Origin: Nitrospira sp. | GTDB lineage: Bacteria; Nitrospirota; Nitrospiria; Nitrospirales; Nitrospiraceae | Assembly: GCA_024998595.1 (NCBI GenBank) | Contig: JACOEK010000005.1 | Coordinates: 186,001 to 250,000, forward strand | Direction: 5' to 3' | Length of the DNA: 64,000 nucleotides | Shown here: one piece after another, positions 17,304 through 25,729 of the stretch | Position numbering within the stretch: position 1 is the first letter of the stretch | Layout: the number at the start of each line of letters is the position of its first letter | The notes under the pieces: model-generated | Seen by the model: only the letters and a program-made list of their open reading frames with translations | What the model was told of the DNA's origin: nothing | Databases searched by the model: none | Translations under genes and position numbers: made by a program

Positions 17304-18113
17304 ATGCAGTCACCATCTATAGCAGTCACGCACGAGACTAAACCGCGCGATGTGTATTGGGAACACCTATGGGATCTTGTAGTGATCTTGACCCAGAAGG
17401 AAATTAAAGCACGCTACAAAAACAGCGCACTGGGATATGTGTGGTCTGTTGCGAACCCTCTGCTGTTTGCGGTCATTTACTACATCGTGTTTGGGCAGAT
17501 CATGAAGGTGCCCATCGAAAATTATTCATTGTTTTTGATGGCGGCGCTCTTGCCTTGGCATTGGCTGGCCAATTCCGTCATTGCCGCACCCAATGTGTTC
17601 CTTGCAAACGCGACTCTGATTAAGAAAGTGCGCTTCCCTCGTAACGTCCTGGTCGTATCCTATGTGCTGAATGAGGGCATTCACTTCGTCTTATCAATTC
17701 CGGTCATTGCTGGTTTCCTGCTGGTGAATCACATGGCTCCTACTTTGACCTGGCTGGCCGGCGTTCCGATTCTGCTCGTGGCCCAATTCCTGATCGTGTA
17801 TGGCATTGCCATCACGTTGGCGTCTCTAAACCTCTTTTTTAGAGATTTGGAGCGACTGACAGCACTTTTTGTGACGGTGTTGTTCTTTTTAACTCCGATT
17901 ACCTATTCGAGTGCGATGGTGCCAGACTCATATCGCACACTCCTGTATGCCAACCCGGTTGCTCCGTTGATAGAGAGTTGGCGTGAACTATTTATGCACG
18001 GACAGCTGAGTTGGCTGGTGGTTGGCACCTGCTATCTCAGTGCGTTTGGCACACTTTTAGTCGGCAGCCTTGTGTATTGGCGAATGTCGTCCAAGTTTGC
18101 CGAGGTGGTATGA
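17304..18113 (+). CDS. wzm: Polysaccharide ABC exporter permease, Wzm-like
   Basis: 269 residues from ATG 17304 with AAGGAAAG just upstream; the longer frame from 17157 would overlap the previous gene without a ribosome site. Six predicted membrane helices and the family motif LTQKEIKARYKNSALGYVWS at the N-terminus identify the ABC-2 (Wzm/KpsM/TagG) group that exports O-antigen, capsule or teichoic-acid chains. IKKVRFPRNVL and FFRDLERL are further conserved stretches. It overlaps the ATPase gene by 4 bp. Confidence 0.88.
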   Translation: MQSPSIAVTHETKPRDVYWEHLWDLVVILTQKEIKARYKNSALGYVWSVANPLLFAVIYYIVFGQIMKVPIENYSLFLMAALLPWHWLANSVIAAPNVFLANATLIKKVRFPRNVLVVSYVLNEGIHFVLSIPVIAGFLLVNHMAPTLTWLAGVPILLVAQFLIVYGIAITLASLNLFFRDLERLTALFVTVLFFLTPITYSSAMVPDSYRTLLYANPVAPLIESWRELFMHGQLSWLVVGTCYLSAFGTLLVGSLVYWRMSSKFAEVV

Positions 18114-18880
18114 CCGCGATCTGTTTTGATCACGTATCGAAGTGGTACCCGAGGTACCAATCCTTATCCTATGGGATCAAATCCTCTTTGTTGCATTTGT
18201 CTGAGACGTTTCGTTCTTTGAAGCGAGAGCGAGTCAGGGTTCTGGAAGATGTGTCATTTCGAATCGAAAAGGGAGAGACGGTCGGTCTCATCGGTCCCAA
18301 TGGCGCCGGCAAGAGCACAAGCCTGGCTTTGATGGCCGGCGTCGTGGAAGCCGAGACAGGGAAAGTCGTTGTCGCCGGCCGTGTCTCCCCCTTGCTTGAA
18401 CTCGGAGCTGGTTTTCATTTTGATTTGACGGGGGCCGAAAACATTGTCCTGCACGGCGTGCTTCTTGGACTGACACGTCGAGAAGTCTCCTCAAAAATGA
18501 AGGCAATCATAGATTTCAGTGAGCTGGAGGCCTGCATCCATCAGCCGTTGCGTACGTATTCCAGCGGAATGATTGCGCGGCTCGGATTTGCTATCGCCTC
18601 CCACCTTGATCCAGAAATTCTCCTGATTGATGAGATCCTGTCGGTGGGTGACTTGGCATTTCAACTCAAATGCAATGCGAAGATCGATGAGTTTAAACGA
18701 CAGCAAGTCACCATGGTGCTTGTCTCGCACGCGATGGATCATGTGCAAAGACTGTGTGACCGAGTCATTTGGTTAGAGAAGGGGCGAATAGTGGGCGAGG
18801 GGGCACCTAGCATGATCGTGGCTGAATATGAAAAGTCGGCGCAGTTGAGACATGTTGAGAGTCGCCCCTCTGCTGCCTGA
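18110..18880 (+). CDS. wzt: Polysaccharide ABC exporter ATPase, Wzt-like (short form)
   Basis: 256 residues from ATG 18110, overlapping the permease stop. Walker A is GPNGAGKST (62-70), the signature YSSGMIARLGFAIA, Walker B ILLIDEIL, and the switch His is in LVSHAMDHV. Characteristic of Wzt/TagH is VSPLLELGAGFHFDLTGAENI after Walker A. The protein stops right after the ATPase domain and lacks the C-terminal carbohydrate-binding domain of about 150-200 residues found in E. coli O9a Wzt. The exporter therefore probably does not recognise a terminal modification through this subunit. Confidence 0.88.
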   Translation: MTAICFDHVSKWYPRYQSLSYGIKSSLLHLSETFRSLKRERVRVLEDVSFRIEKGETVGLIGPNGAGKSTSLALMAGVVEAETGKVVVAGRVSPLLELGAGFHFDLTGAENIVLHGVLLGLTRREVSSKMKAIIDFSELEACIHQPLRTYSSGMIARLGFAIASHLDPEILLIDEILSVGDLAFQLKCNAKIDEFKRQQVTMVLVSHAMDHVQRLCDRVIWLEKGRIVGEGAPSMIVAEYEKSAQLRHVESRPSAA

Positions 18881-18997
18881 ACGAGAATCTTGCCGGCGAT
18901 GACGAGGGCATGTTTACGAGGGCGGTAGAACTCCCTGTCTCTATGTGGCACGAAGGGACGTAACTTAAGCAATTGCAAAGCCGACGATAGAGGGAAA

Positions 18998-20611
18998 ATG
19001 GCTTCAATACCGCGTGTCGATCAAAACAAGACTGCCGGCGTTTCTATAGCTCGCCTCTCCCATCCGTACACCTGCGAGTACTACAAGTCCAGCCTTGGGC
19101 CTGTCCCGTATAGTCGCTATGAAGGGAAATGGCTGCAATTTTTTGGTTTGGTTGCGGATCATATCGTTAAGGAAATTAGACCTCGGAAAGTCTTGGACGC
19201 CGGGTGTGCGAAAGGGTTTCTGGTTGAGGCGCTTCGAGATCGAGGGGTTGAGGCGTACGGAATTGATCTATCCGAGTACGCGATTAGTGAAGTGCGCGGG
19301 GATATCAAACCCTATTGCCGAGTGGCTTCGTTAGTTGATCCGATTCATGAGCGGTTTGACCTTATCGTGTGCATTGAAGTCCTCGAACATATTCCGGAAG
19401 AAATCGCTCCGCGAGTCATTGCGAACCTCTGTCGAAGCACAGACGATATCCTCTTCTCCTCGACTCCCGATGACTTTGCCGAACCTACGCATGTGAATGT
19501 GCGGCCGAGGTCCTATTGGAATGCCCTATTTTCTGAGCAAGGGTTCGATTTAGACGTTGAGTTCGATGCGTCCCGTATCGCCCCGCATGCGATGCGATTT
19601 CTCAAAAGGCCTGTCCGCTGCTGTGTGATCGATGCATTGCTGAAACAGCGGGAACAGTTACGGCAGACCTTCGAGCGCACTGATGAAGAACAGCGGAAAT
19701 TGATTCAAGAGTTGGAACGCCGTTTGGAAAAAATCGAACAATCGATCGGGTGGAAGGTGGTTGTTCGTCTGAAGCATCTTCGTGAGAAAATGTGCCCTCT
19801 TCATAGCAGAAGGCATTCGATCTATTTGGCGCTGCGATCAGCGCTCCTCGCACTCATGAACGGGGAATGGCGTTCCCTTCTGAATGGTTCGCCTCAAGCC
19901 GGCCAGTCCTCAACCATCGAGTCTAATGCGGCAGCCGCAAAACCGGCGCCAATTCCAATCTCGCCAGAATCCGCCTTGGCCCACTCGCTACTTGATGGAT
20001 TGAAAGGTCTCGAGATTGGGCCGGCGACTCACAATCCGTTCGGACTGAATACTCGAAATGTTGAATTGCCTGCGGCGCATGAATTCTATGCTGAGGAACA
20101 GCGGCGCCTTTCCGGTCTTGAACCACCACGGGTCGATCTGTGGGCTGCCGCCGACAATATTCCCGTCCCAAATCAGAGTGAAGGATTTATTCTCACCAGC
20201 CATATTCTTGAACATCTGCCCAACGTTGTTGGGGCATTGCTGGAATGGGACCGCATCGTCATCGATGGCGGATATGTGTTCATGATCGTTCCTCACAAGT
20301 GGGCATTTGCTCTTGATGCGAGCCGAGAACTGACTTCCTTCGAGCATTTCATCGACGACTATGGTCAGAAAGCCTCGCTGGAGAGTCATCCGCTTGAAGG
20401 GGTTCCGGGCGGGAAAATGGGACATTATCATACATTTACACCTGACTCGGTATTACAAGTCGTTGAGTGGATGTGTCGTAACAAGCTCTGCGATTGGACG
20501 CTTGTCGCGCGTGAAGACATCGATACCAAAGTGGGAAACGGATTTACCCTGGCATTTATGGTGCGGCACCAAGACCGAGCGGGTTTCCGTGACGGAGAGG
20601 CGTTATCGTGA
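18998..20611 (+). CDS. Two-domain SAM-dependent methyltransferase with central coiled coil
   Basis: 537 residues. The N-terminal class I methyltransferase has motif I VLDAGCAKGFL (65-75), an acidic GIDLSE (88-93) and VLEHIPEE. A charged helical stretch at about 211-262 (KLIQELERRLEKIEQS) is likely coiled coil. The C-terminal domain (about 333-530) has GLEIGPATHNPF and FILTSHILEHLPNV, a second methyltransferase-like fold. The arrangement recalls WbdD-type chain-terminating methyltransferases with coiled-coil rulers, but no kinase domain is present. It follows Wzt and precedes three glycosyltransferases, so glycan methylation is the likely role. TGGCACG at 18946 lacks a correctly spaced -12 GC and is not called a promoter. 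Confidence 0.75.
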   Translation: MASIPRVDQNKTAGVSIARLSHPYTCEYYKSSLGPVPYSRYEGKWLQFFGLVADHIVKEIRPRKVLDAGCAKGFLVEALRDRGVEAYGIDLSEYAISEVRGDIKPYCRVASLVDPIHERFDLIVCIEVLEHIPEEIAPRVIANLCRSTDDILFSSTPDDFAEPTHVNVRPRSYWNALFSEQGFDLDVEFDASRIAPHAMRFLKRPVRCCVIDALLKQREQLRQTFERTDEEQRKLIQELERRLEKIEQSIGWKVVVRLKHLREKMCPLHSRRHSIYLALRSALLALMNGEWRSLLNGSPQAGQSSTIESNAAAAKPAPIPISPESALAHSLLDGLKGLEIGPATHNPFGLNTRNVELPAAHEFYAEEQRRLSGLEPPRVDLWAAADNIPVPNQSEGFILTSHILEHLPNVVGALLEWDRIVIDGGYVFMIVPHKWAFALDASRELTSFEHFIDDYGQKASLESHPLEGVPGGKMGHYHTFTPDSVLQVVEWMCRNKLCDWTLVAREDIDTKVGNGFTLAFMVRHQDRAGFRDGEALS

Positions 20612-21960
20612 GCAAGGTGCTCCTCATCAGTAATGATGTCATCGGCATGCAGATGGCTGGCCCCGGTATTCGGACCTGGGAGCTGGCAAAGCTGCTTGCG
20701 ACGGAGCACACGGTGACGTTATTAACTCCAACTCGAACCGATCTTCAACATCCGAGAATATCCACGCAGGTGTCGACGCAGGATTGCGTGCGAGCCTGTG
20801 CCGACACGCATGACGTCGTGATTGGGCAAGGACAAATACTCAGCCGATATCCATTCTTGCTGGGCCATTCGATTGTAAAGGTCGTCGATTTATACGATCC
20901 GTCGCCGGTCGGATACTTAGAGACAACTCAGCCTCATACGATCAAGGGGCAGCTGGAAAGTCACCACGCGTTGGTTCGGGAGCATTACAACTATTTACGT
21001 GCCGGTGATGTCTTCCTCTGCGCAAGCGAGAGGCAATGGGATTTTTGGACCGGCATGCTGATGGCGGCCGGAAGGATTAACCCTGTCGTCTATCAAAACG
21101 ATCGGATGCTTCGTAGCCTGTTGATAGTGGCACCTTTCGGTGTTCCTGCTCGTGCTCCTGGGCATCGGCGGCGAGTTCTAAAAGGTGTGTGGCCGGGAAT
21201 CAATCGTGATGATGTCGTCCTGTTGTGGGGCGGAGGACTCTGGGAATGGTTTGATCCTATGATGGCAGTGGAGGCGATGAGTATTGTCGGTCGCCAGCGA
21301 ACCGACATCAAGCTGTTCTTTATGGGAGTCAAGCGACCAAATGCTAGCGTGACGACCTCTCATACTGCCGATCAAACAATCGCGTTAGCCGAGCAGTTAG
21401 GCATTGCGAATCGTCTGGTGTTTTTCAACGATTGGGTGGCGTACGAGGATAGAGAAAATTTTCTACTGGAAGCCGATCTGGGATTGAATATCCATCGGGA
21501 TAACCTGGAGACTCGATTTTCGTTTCGGACACGCATGATGGATTACTTCTGGGCAGGACTGCCCATCGTTACTACAGAAGGCGATCCGCTGAGTGACCTG
21601 GTGAAACAAAACCAGCTTGGGTTGACCGTGCCTTGCGGAGATGCCGAGGCGCTAGCCCAAGCGATTCTGCGCGCAGCGGAGGACCCGGCAACCAGGCAAA
21701 CGTGGAAACTCAATTGTCTCGCGACAGCGAAAGAATTTTCTTGGGACCGCGTATTCGAACCCGTCGTCGCCTGGTGTCGTTCACCGATTCAGGCACGAGA
21801 TAAAGAATACACGGACGTATGGAATTCCTCTGTGGGAGACTCCGGGAGCTGGCCGAAGCATGCATGGGAGTATTATCTGCAACGAGCCCTTCATCATTAC
21901 CGCGTCACTGGAATGAGAGGCCTAGCGACTCGTGTCATTACCTGGTCATGTGGAAGATGA
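20608..21960 (+). CDS. Glycosyltransferase family 1/4-like (GT-B)
   Basis: 450 residues from a GTG start overlapping the methyltransferase stop by 4 bp. The N-terminal Rossmann domain has the GPGIRTWELAKLLA motif (about 15-28). The C-terminal nucleotide-sugar domain includes LWGGGLWEWFDP and FSFRTRMMDYFWAGLPIVTTEGD, which matches the E-x7-E region of GT4-like enzymes in altered form. It is probably a cytoplasmic, membrane-associated transferase in repeat-unit assembly. Donor and acceptor are unknown. It ends 254 bp before the next gene, the longest break in the glycan locus. Confidence 0.8.
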   Translation: MSKVLLISNDVIGMQMAGPGIRTWELAKLLATEHTVTLLTPTRTDLQHPRISTQVSTQDCVRACADTHDVVIGQGQILSRYPFLLGHSIVKVVDLYDPSPVGYLETTQPHTIKGQLESHHALVREHYNYLRAGDVFLCASERQWDFWTGMLMAAGRINPVVYQNDRMLRSLLIVAPFGVPARAPGHRRRVLKGVWPGINRDDVVLLWGGGLWEWFDPMMAVEAMSIVGRQRTDIKLFFMGVKRPNASVTTSHTADQTIALAEQLGIANRLVFFNDWVAYEDRENFLLEADLGLNIHRDNLETRFSFRTRMMDYFWAGLPIVTTEGDPLSDLVKQNQLGLTVPCGDAEALAQAILRAAEDPATRQTWKLNCLATAKEFSWDRVFEPVVAWCRSPIQARDKEYTDVWNSSVGDSGSWPKHAWEYYLQRALHHYRVTGMRGLATRVITWSCGR

Positions 21961-21980
21961 TCGGACGAATTCGTGAGTCG

Positions 21981-22058
21981 GGTTCACCAATGTCCTAAGG
22001 CGGGACAGCAATGCGCGTGATGTCTCCGCAATGGTGAATCACGGCTGCCGCTGTCCCG
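21981..22058 (+). ncRNA. Candidate structured RNA: interleaved inverted repeats (pseudoknot-type)
   Basis: Between two glycosyltransferase genes, GGTTCACCA (21981-21989) can pair with TGGTGAATC (22032-22040; 9 bp including one G-U). CGGGACAGC (22001-22009) can pair perfectly with GCTGTCCCG (22050-22058). The order a-b-a'-b' means the stems interleave, as in an H-type pseudoknot, with loops of 11, 22 and 9 nt. A small TGCG/CGCA stem fits inside the 22-nt loop. The element could be read on either strand. No known riboswitch class was recognised. Confidence 0.4.
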
Positions 22059-22128
22059 TTATCCAAGTAGTGGCTTCCCCCGCAGCGAGTCCTTTGCCCC
22101 GTCAGAAACATCGAAAAATCTATCCTTG

Positions 22129-22178
22129 CCGGAGAACTCCGGTAGTATTTCACTAGCCGGTTCCGTCTGCACAACCGG
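22129..22178 (+). promoter_or_regulatory. Two further hairpins in the leader of the glycosyltransferase at 22215
   Basis: CCGGA/TCCGG with a GAAC loop (22129-22142), and CCGGTT/AACCGG with a 10-nt loop (22157-22178). Both lie 37-86 bp upstream of the ATG, on the same stretch as the interleaved repeats at 21981-22058. Confidence 0.35.
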
Positions 22179-22214
22179 TGGATATTTCGAGACAACAGGG
22201 CGGAAAGACGCGCC

Positions 22215-23354
22215 ATGACGGTTACTTATTTTTCAAAAAGCTCCTCCATTGGTCCGAGTAGCCGGTACCGCGTGTTTCAATTCTTGCCGCATTTCCAAGA
22301 GGCGGGCATCGACTGCCGTGTGGAGCCGCTGTTCGGCGCAACCTATTTCTCGATTCTCCAATTGCGCTCATCCCTGCTTCAAACCTGTTTGAAAATCCCC
22401 TATGTGCTGGCCCGCTTTCTCAAACGGATTGGGACGCTCCTGACCCTGGGCCGGCGGGATCTGATCGTGATCGAAGGGCAACTCTTTCCCTATGCGCCTC
22501 CACTGATCGAACGACTGTTGCGCTGGTTGCAGTATCGTTTGGTCATCGAGATGGACGATGCGATTTACCTGACTCGCGGCCATGAACAAAAGATGCCTGT
22601 GCTGTTGGCCATGGCGACGGGAGTCATTGTTGGAAACGGTCGCTTAGCTGCGTACGCCGAACAATTTTCATCCCATGTGACGGTGGTGCCCACAGTGGTG
22701 GATACCGAACGGTTTGCGCCCAAGCCGGTCCAAGCGACGGGCGCACGCGATCGGGACAATGAGACCATCACGATCGTCTGGATCGGCTTGGCCTACAATC
22801 TCAAGTATCTGGATGTAGTGGCGCCCGCACTCCGCCGTCTGCAGGAACGGTATCGCGTGACGCTCCGGGTGGTTTGTTCTCAGCCCACGGCGCTGGCCGG
22901 TGTGAACATGGAGTTTCTTCCCTGGAAGTGGCAGCGTGAGGTGGAGGATCTCCAGGATGCCACCATCGGCGTGATGCCGCTGGCGGATACGGAGTGGGCG
23001 CGGGGCAAATGTGCGCTCAAGCTCCTGCAATATCTCGCGGTAGGGTTGCCGGCGGTGGCTTCGCCGGTCGGGGTCAACCGCGACATCCTTGTGAACGGGG
23101 AGAACGGATTTCTCGCCTCCACCGAACAAGAGTGGTATGAGCGCCTTGAATCATTGTGCCGGGACCCGCAATTGCGCGCTCGCATGGGGCAAGCAGGTCG
23201 CCGGACCGTAGAGACACGATACTCCCTGGAGGTGTGGGGACCGCGGCTGGCCGGTGTCTATCGCACATTTGCCGGGGGTGAGCCCACTCATCTGATGCAG
23301 CGGGATGTGCGCCACTCCGTTTCAAGCCACAGCCACTCGACAGGTGTGCGATGA
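22215..23354 (+). CDS. Glycosyltransferase (GT4-like)
   Basis: 379 residues. The N-terminus SIGPSSRYRVFQFLPHFQEAG is typical of GT4-like enzymes. The C-terminal domain has IVWIGLAYNLKYL, then ALKLLQYLAVGLPAVASPVGVNRDIL (the glycosyl-transfer E/G motif region) and the helix ending YSLEVWGPRLAGVY. The acceptor is unknown. It overlaps the WecA-like gene by 4 bp and starts a tightly packed run of five genes to 28058. A 254-bp structured gap precedes it. Confidence 0.82.
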   Translation: MTVTYFSKSSSIGPSSRYRVFQFLPHFQEAGIDCRVEPLFGATYFSILQLRSSLLQTCLKIPYVLARFLKRIGTLLTLGRRDLIVIEGQLFPYAPPLIERLLRWLQYRLVIEMDDAIYLTRGHEQKMPVLLAMATGVIVGNGRLAAYAEQFSSHVTVVPTVVDTERFAPKPVQATGARDRDNETITIVWIGLAYNLKYLDVVAPALRRLQERYRVTLRVVCSQPTALAGVNMEFLPWKWQREVEDLQDATIGVMPLADTEWARGKCALKLLQYLAVGLPAVASPVGVNRDILVNGENGFLASTEQEWYERLESLCRDPQLRARMGQAGRRTVETRYSLEVWGPRLAGVYRTFAGGEPTHLMQRDVRHSVSSHSHSTGVR

Positions 23355-24409
23355 TCCTCCTGGCGCTGACATTCCTGGTTGCCGTCCTGCTCTCGGTGTA
23401 TGGCGTGCCGATTGCGCGCCGTGCCGCGTTGAAGTTCGGCATTGTCGACAGCCCGGATGGCCGTCTCAAGCATCAGGGAGAGCCAGTTCCATATTTAGGC
23501 GGATTGGCGATCTACCTTTCGTTTCTCGTGAGTCTGGCGTTTACCTTCGAATTCCGGCAAGACGTGCTCGGCATCGTGCTCTCGGGGACGTTGATCGTCA
23601 TGCTGGGATTGATCGACGACTTCGGTGTGTTGTCGCCGGGCACCAAGTTGGCGGGACAGTTCCTGGCCGTGTTTGTGTTGATCAAGAGCGGCATTCGTAT
23701 CGAGATTGCGTCTCTTCCGGATTGGGTCGACATCATCCTGACGGTGTTCTGGATGATCGGCATCATCAATGCCTTCAATCTTCTGGACATCATGGATGGA
23801 TTGTCGGCCGGCGTCGGCGTGGTGAGTGCCGCGTTTCTCTGTGTGGTCGCGATTCTGAACGGTGATCAGACGATTGCCTTCATGCTGGCCGCGTTGATGG
23901 GAAGTTTGCTGGGATTCCTTCGATACAACTGGCGGCCGGCTTCCATTTATATGGGGGATTCCGGCGCCATGTTCATCGGCCTCATGCTAGGCGCCTTGTC
24001 GATGATCGGCAAATACACGCAAGGCCATTCCGTGTCGTTGCTGACGCCTGTGCTCATACTGGGCATGCCGATTTTCGACACGCTGTTTGTCATGTACATC
24101 AGGTTCCTGCGCGGCTTGCCGATATTTCTGGGCAGTCCCGATCACATCGCGATACGGTTGCGTCATTGGGGACTCTCGGTCACGCACGTCGTCTTGCTCA
24201 GTTACCTCGGTGCGGCGCTTTTGGGCGGGATCGGTTTGTTAGTCATGGCCGTCCCGCAGGATCTCGCCGTGATCCTGAGCGGCGTGACCGTGCTGGCCCT
24301 GGCCGTTGCTGCCGTGGCGCTGACTCGGGTCAATGTGTCCAGCGGAGTCGTCGCCGTGAGCCCTGAGGCAGTCCCGGCGCGTTCGACAGAAAGGACCGGC
24401 GCAGTATGA
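23351..24409 (+). CDS. Undecaprenyl-phosphate GlcNAc-1-phosphate transferase-like (WecA/MraY family)
   Basis: 352 residues with 10-11 membrane helices. Family motifs are the Asp pair LGLIDDFGVLSPGTK, the NAFNLLDIMDGLSAG loop and GDSGAMFIGLMLG, followed by a His-containing loop (LGSPDHIAIRLRHWGLS). It transfers a sugar-1-phosphate from a UDP-sugar to undecaprenyl phosphate, which would start repeat-unit or O-chain synthesis in this locus. MraY is less likely given the context of glycosyltransferases. Overlaps of 4 bp on both sides indicate coupled translation. Confidence 0.85.
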   Translation: MILLALTFLVAVLLSVYGVPIARRAALKFGIVDSPDGRLKHQGEPVPYLGGLAIYLSFLVSLAFTFEFRQDVLGIVLSGTLIVMLGLIDDFGVLSPGTKLAGQFLAVFVLIKSGIRIEIASLPDWVDIILTVFWMIGIINAFNLLDIMDGLSAGVGVVSAAFLCVVAILNGDQTIAFMLAALMGSLLGFLRYNWRPASIYMGDSGAMFIGLMLGALSMIGKYTQGHSVSLLTPVLILGMPIFDTLFVMYIRFLRGLPIFLGSPDHIAIRLRHWGLSVTHVVLLSYLGAALLGGIGLLVMAVPQDLAVILSGVTVLALAVAAVALTRVNVSSGVVAVSPEAVPARSTERTGAV

Positions 24410-25716
24410 TCATGATCGTTGGGGCAGGATTGGCGGGGCTCAGCGCGGCCTATCACTTGCGCGGGATAGCATACAAGATTCTGGAGCGGGAACGAGAGGT
24501 CGGAGGACTCTGCCGCTCGTACGTCAAAGACGGCTTCACCTTCGACTACACCGGACACCTGCTCCATTTTCGCCAGACCGCGATCAAGGCCTTGGTTGAA
24601 AGCCTGCTCCCCGATCGGTTGCAGCGGCATGCGCGCAAATCCTATGTCTTCTCTCACGACACCTATACGGAGTATCCGTTTCAGGTCAATACGTATGGAC
24701 TTCCACCGGAGGTCGTGCGCGAGTGCCTCTTGGGATTTATCGCTACGCTGTCCCGTTCCGCGTCCACGCCGCCGATCGACAGTCCGTCGTTCAAACAATG
24801 GATCCTCGACAGCCTGGGTGAAGGGATCGCCAAACATTTCATGGTGCCGTTCAACGAAAAGTTGTGGCAGGTGCCGCTTGATGAACTCACATCCGACTGG
24901 GTCTCGTGGCTCGTGCCGAAGCCCGATGTCAAAGATGTCGTCAGCGGGGCCTTGGGTATTAAGGACAAGGCATTCGGCTACAACCCGTCGTTCCAGTATC
25001 CGGTGAGCGGAGGCATCAAGGTGTTGCCGGAGGCGTTCCTGCCCTCGGTGGAGAATCTGGCCTACGATTCAGAATTGGTGGAGATCGAGACGGGGAGACG
25101 TCGCGCTGTCTTCCGAAGTGCTCAGGGGGAACGCACCGAGGAGTATGAACGTATCATCTCGACGATCCCTTTACCCGAGTTGGTACGACGGTGTGTCGAT
25201 CTTCCCGCGTCGATGCGGGAACTGGCTGAGTCGTTGCGTTGGGTCTCCGTGTATAACGTCAACCTGGCCGTCGCGCGAGAAGGCATTTCCGACAAACATT
25301 GGATTTATTTCCCGGAGCACCGGTACCCGTTCTATCGGGCCGGTTTTCCCATGAATTTCTCTCCTTCCATGGGACGACCCGGTTGCAGTTCCCTGTATGT
25401 GGAAATTTCGCATCGGCCGACGGAGAAGGAGTCGGAGACTGCGCTGATCGATCGTGTTCGTCGTGGATTGGAGTCGGCGGGTGTGCTGCAGCAGACCGAT
25501 GAGCTAGTCATGTCGGATGTGAAGGATTTGTATTATGCCTATGTGTTGTTCGACCGGTACCGTGGCCGCGCGGTGAAAGAGTTGCTGGCTGAGTTGGAAC
25601 GGCGTGGCATTTCATCAATCGGGAGATATGGATTGTGGGAACACACGTCGATGGAGGACGCGATTGCCCAGGGACAGCAGGTTGCCATGCGGTTACGAAT
25701 GAGGGCCGCGGCCTGA
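24406..25716 (+). CDS. FAD-dependent oxidoreductase, amine oxidase/UDP-galactopyranose-mutase-like
   Basis: 436 residues. The dinucleotide motif is at the very N-terminus: MIVGAGLAGLSAAYHL, followed by LEREREVGGLCRS and DYTGHLLHF. The middle has a substrate region LWQVPLDELTSDWVSW, and the C-terminus has GRYGLWEHTSMEDAIAQGQ, the second FAD-binding stretch. Proteins of this type in polysaccharide loci are annotated as protoporphyrinogen-oxidase-like or UGM-like. A role in modifying a nucleotide sugar is inferred from context only. Confidence 0.7.
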   Translation: MIMIVGAGLAGLSAAYHLRGIAYKILEREREVGGLCRSYVKDGFTFDYTGHLLHFRQTAIKALVESLLPDRLQRHARKSYVFSHDTYTEYPFQVNTYGLPPEVVRECLLGFIATLSRSASTPPIDSPSFKQWILDSLGEGIAKHFMVPFNEKLWQVPLDELTSDWVSWLVPKPDVKDVVSGALGIKDKAFGYNPSFQYPVSGGIKVLPEAFLPSVENLAYDSELVEIETGRRRAVFRSAQGERTEEYERIISTIPLPELVRRCVDLPASMRELAESLRWVSVYNVNLAVAREGISDKHWIYFPEHRYPFYRAGFPMNFSPSMGRPGCSSLYVEISHRPTEKESETALIDRVRRGLESAGVLQQTDELVMSDVKDLYYAYVLFDRYRGRAVKELLAELERRGISSIGRYGLWEHTSMEDAIAQGQQVAMRLRMRAAA

Positions 25717-25729
25717 GCGCGTCAACAGC

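Noticed and set aside
18946-18964. TGGCACG sigma-54 -24 half before the double methyltransferase
   Set aside because: No GC at the required 10-bp distance.
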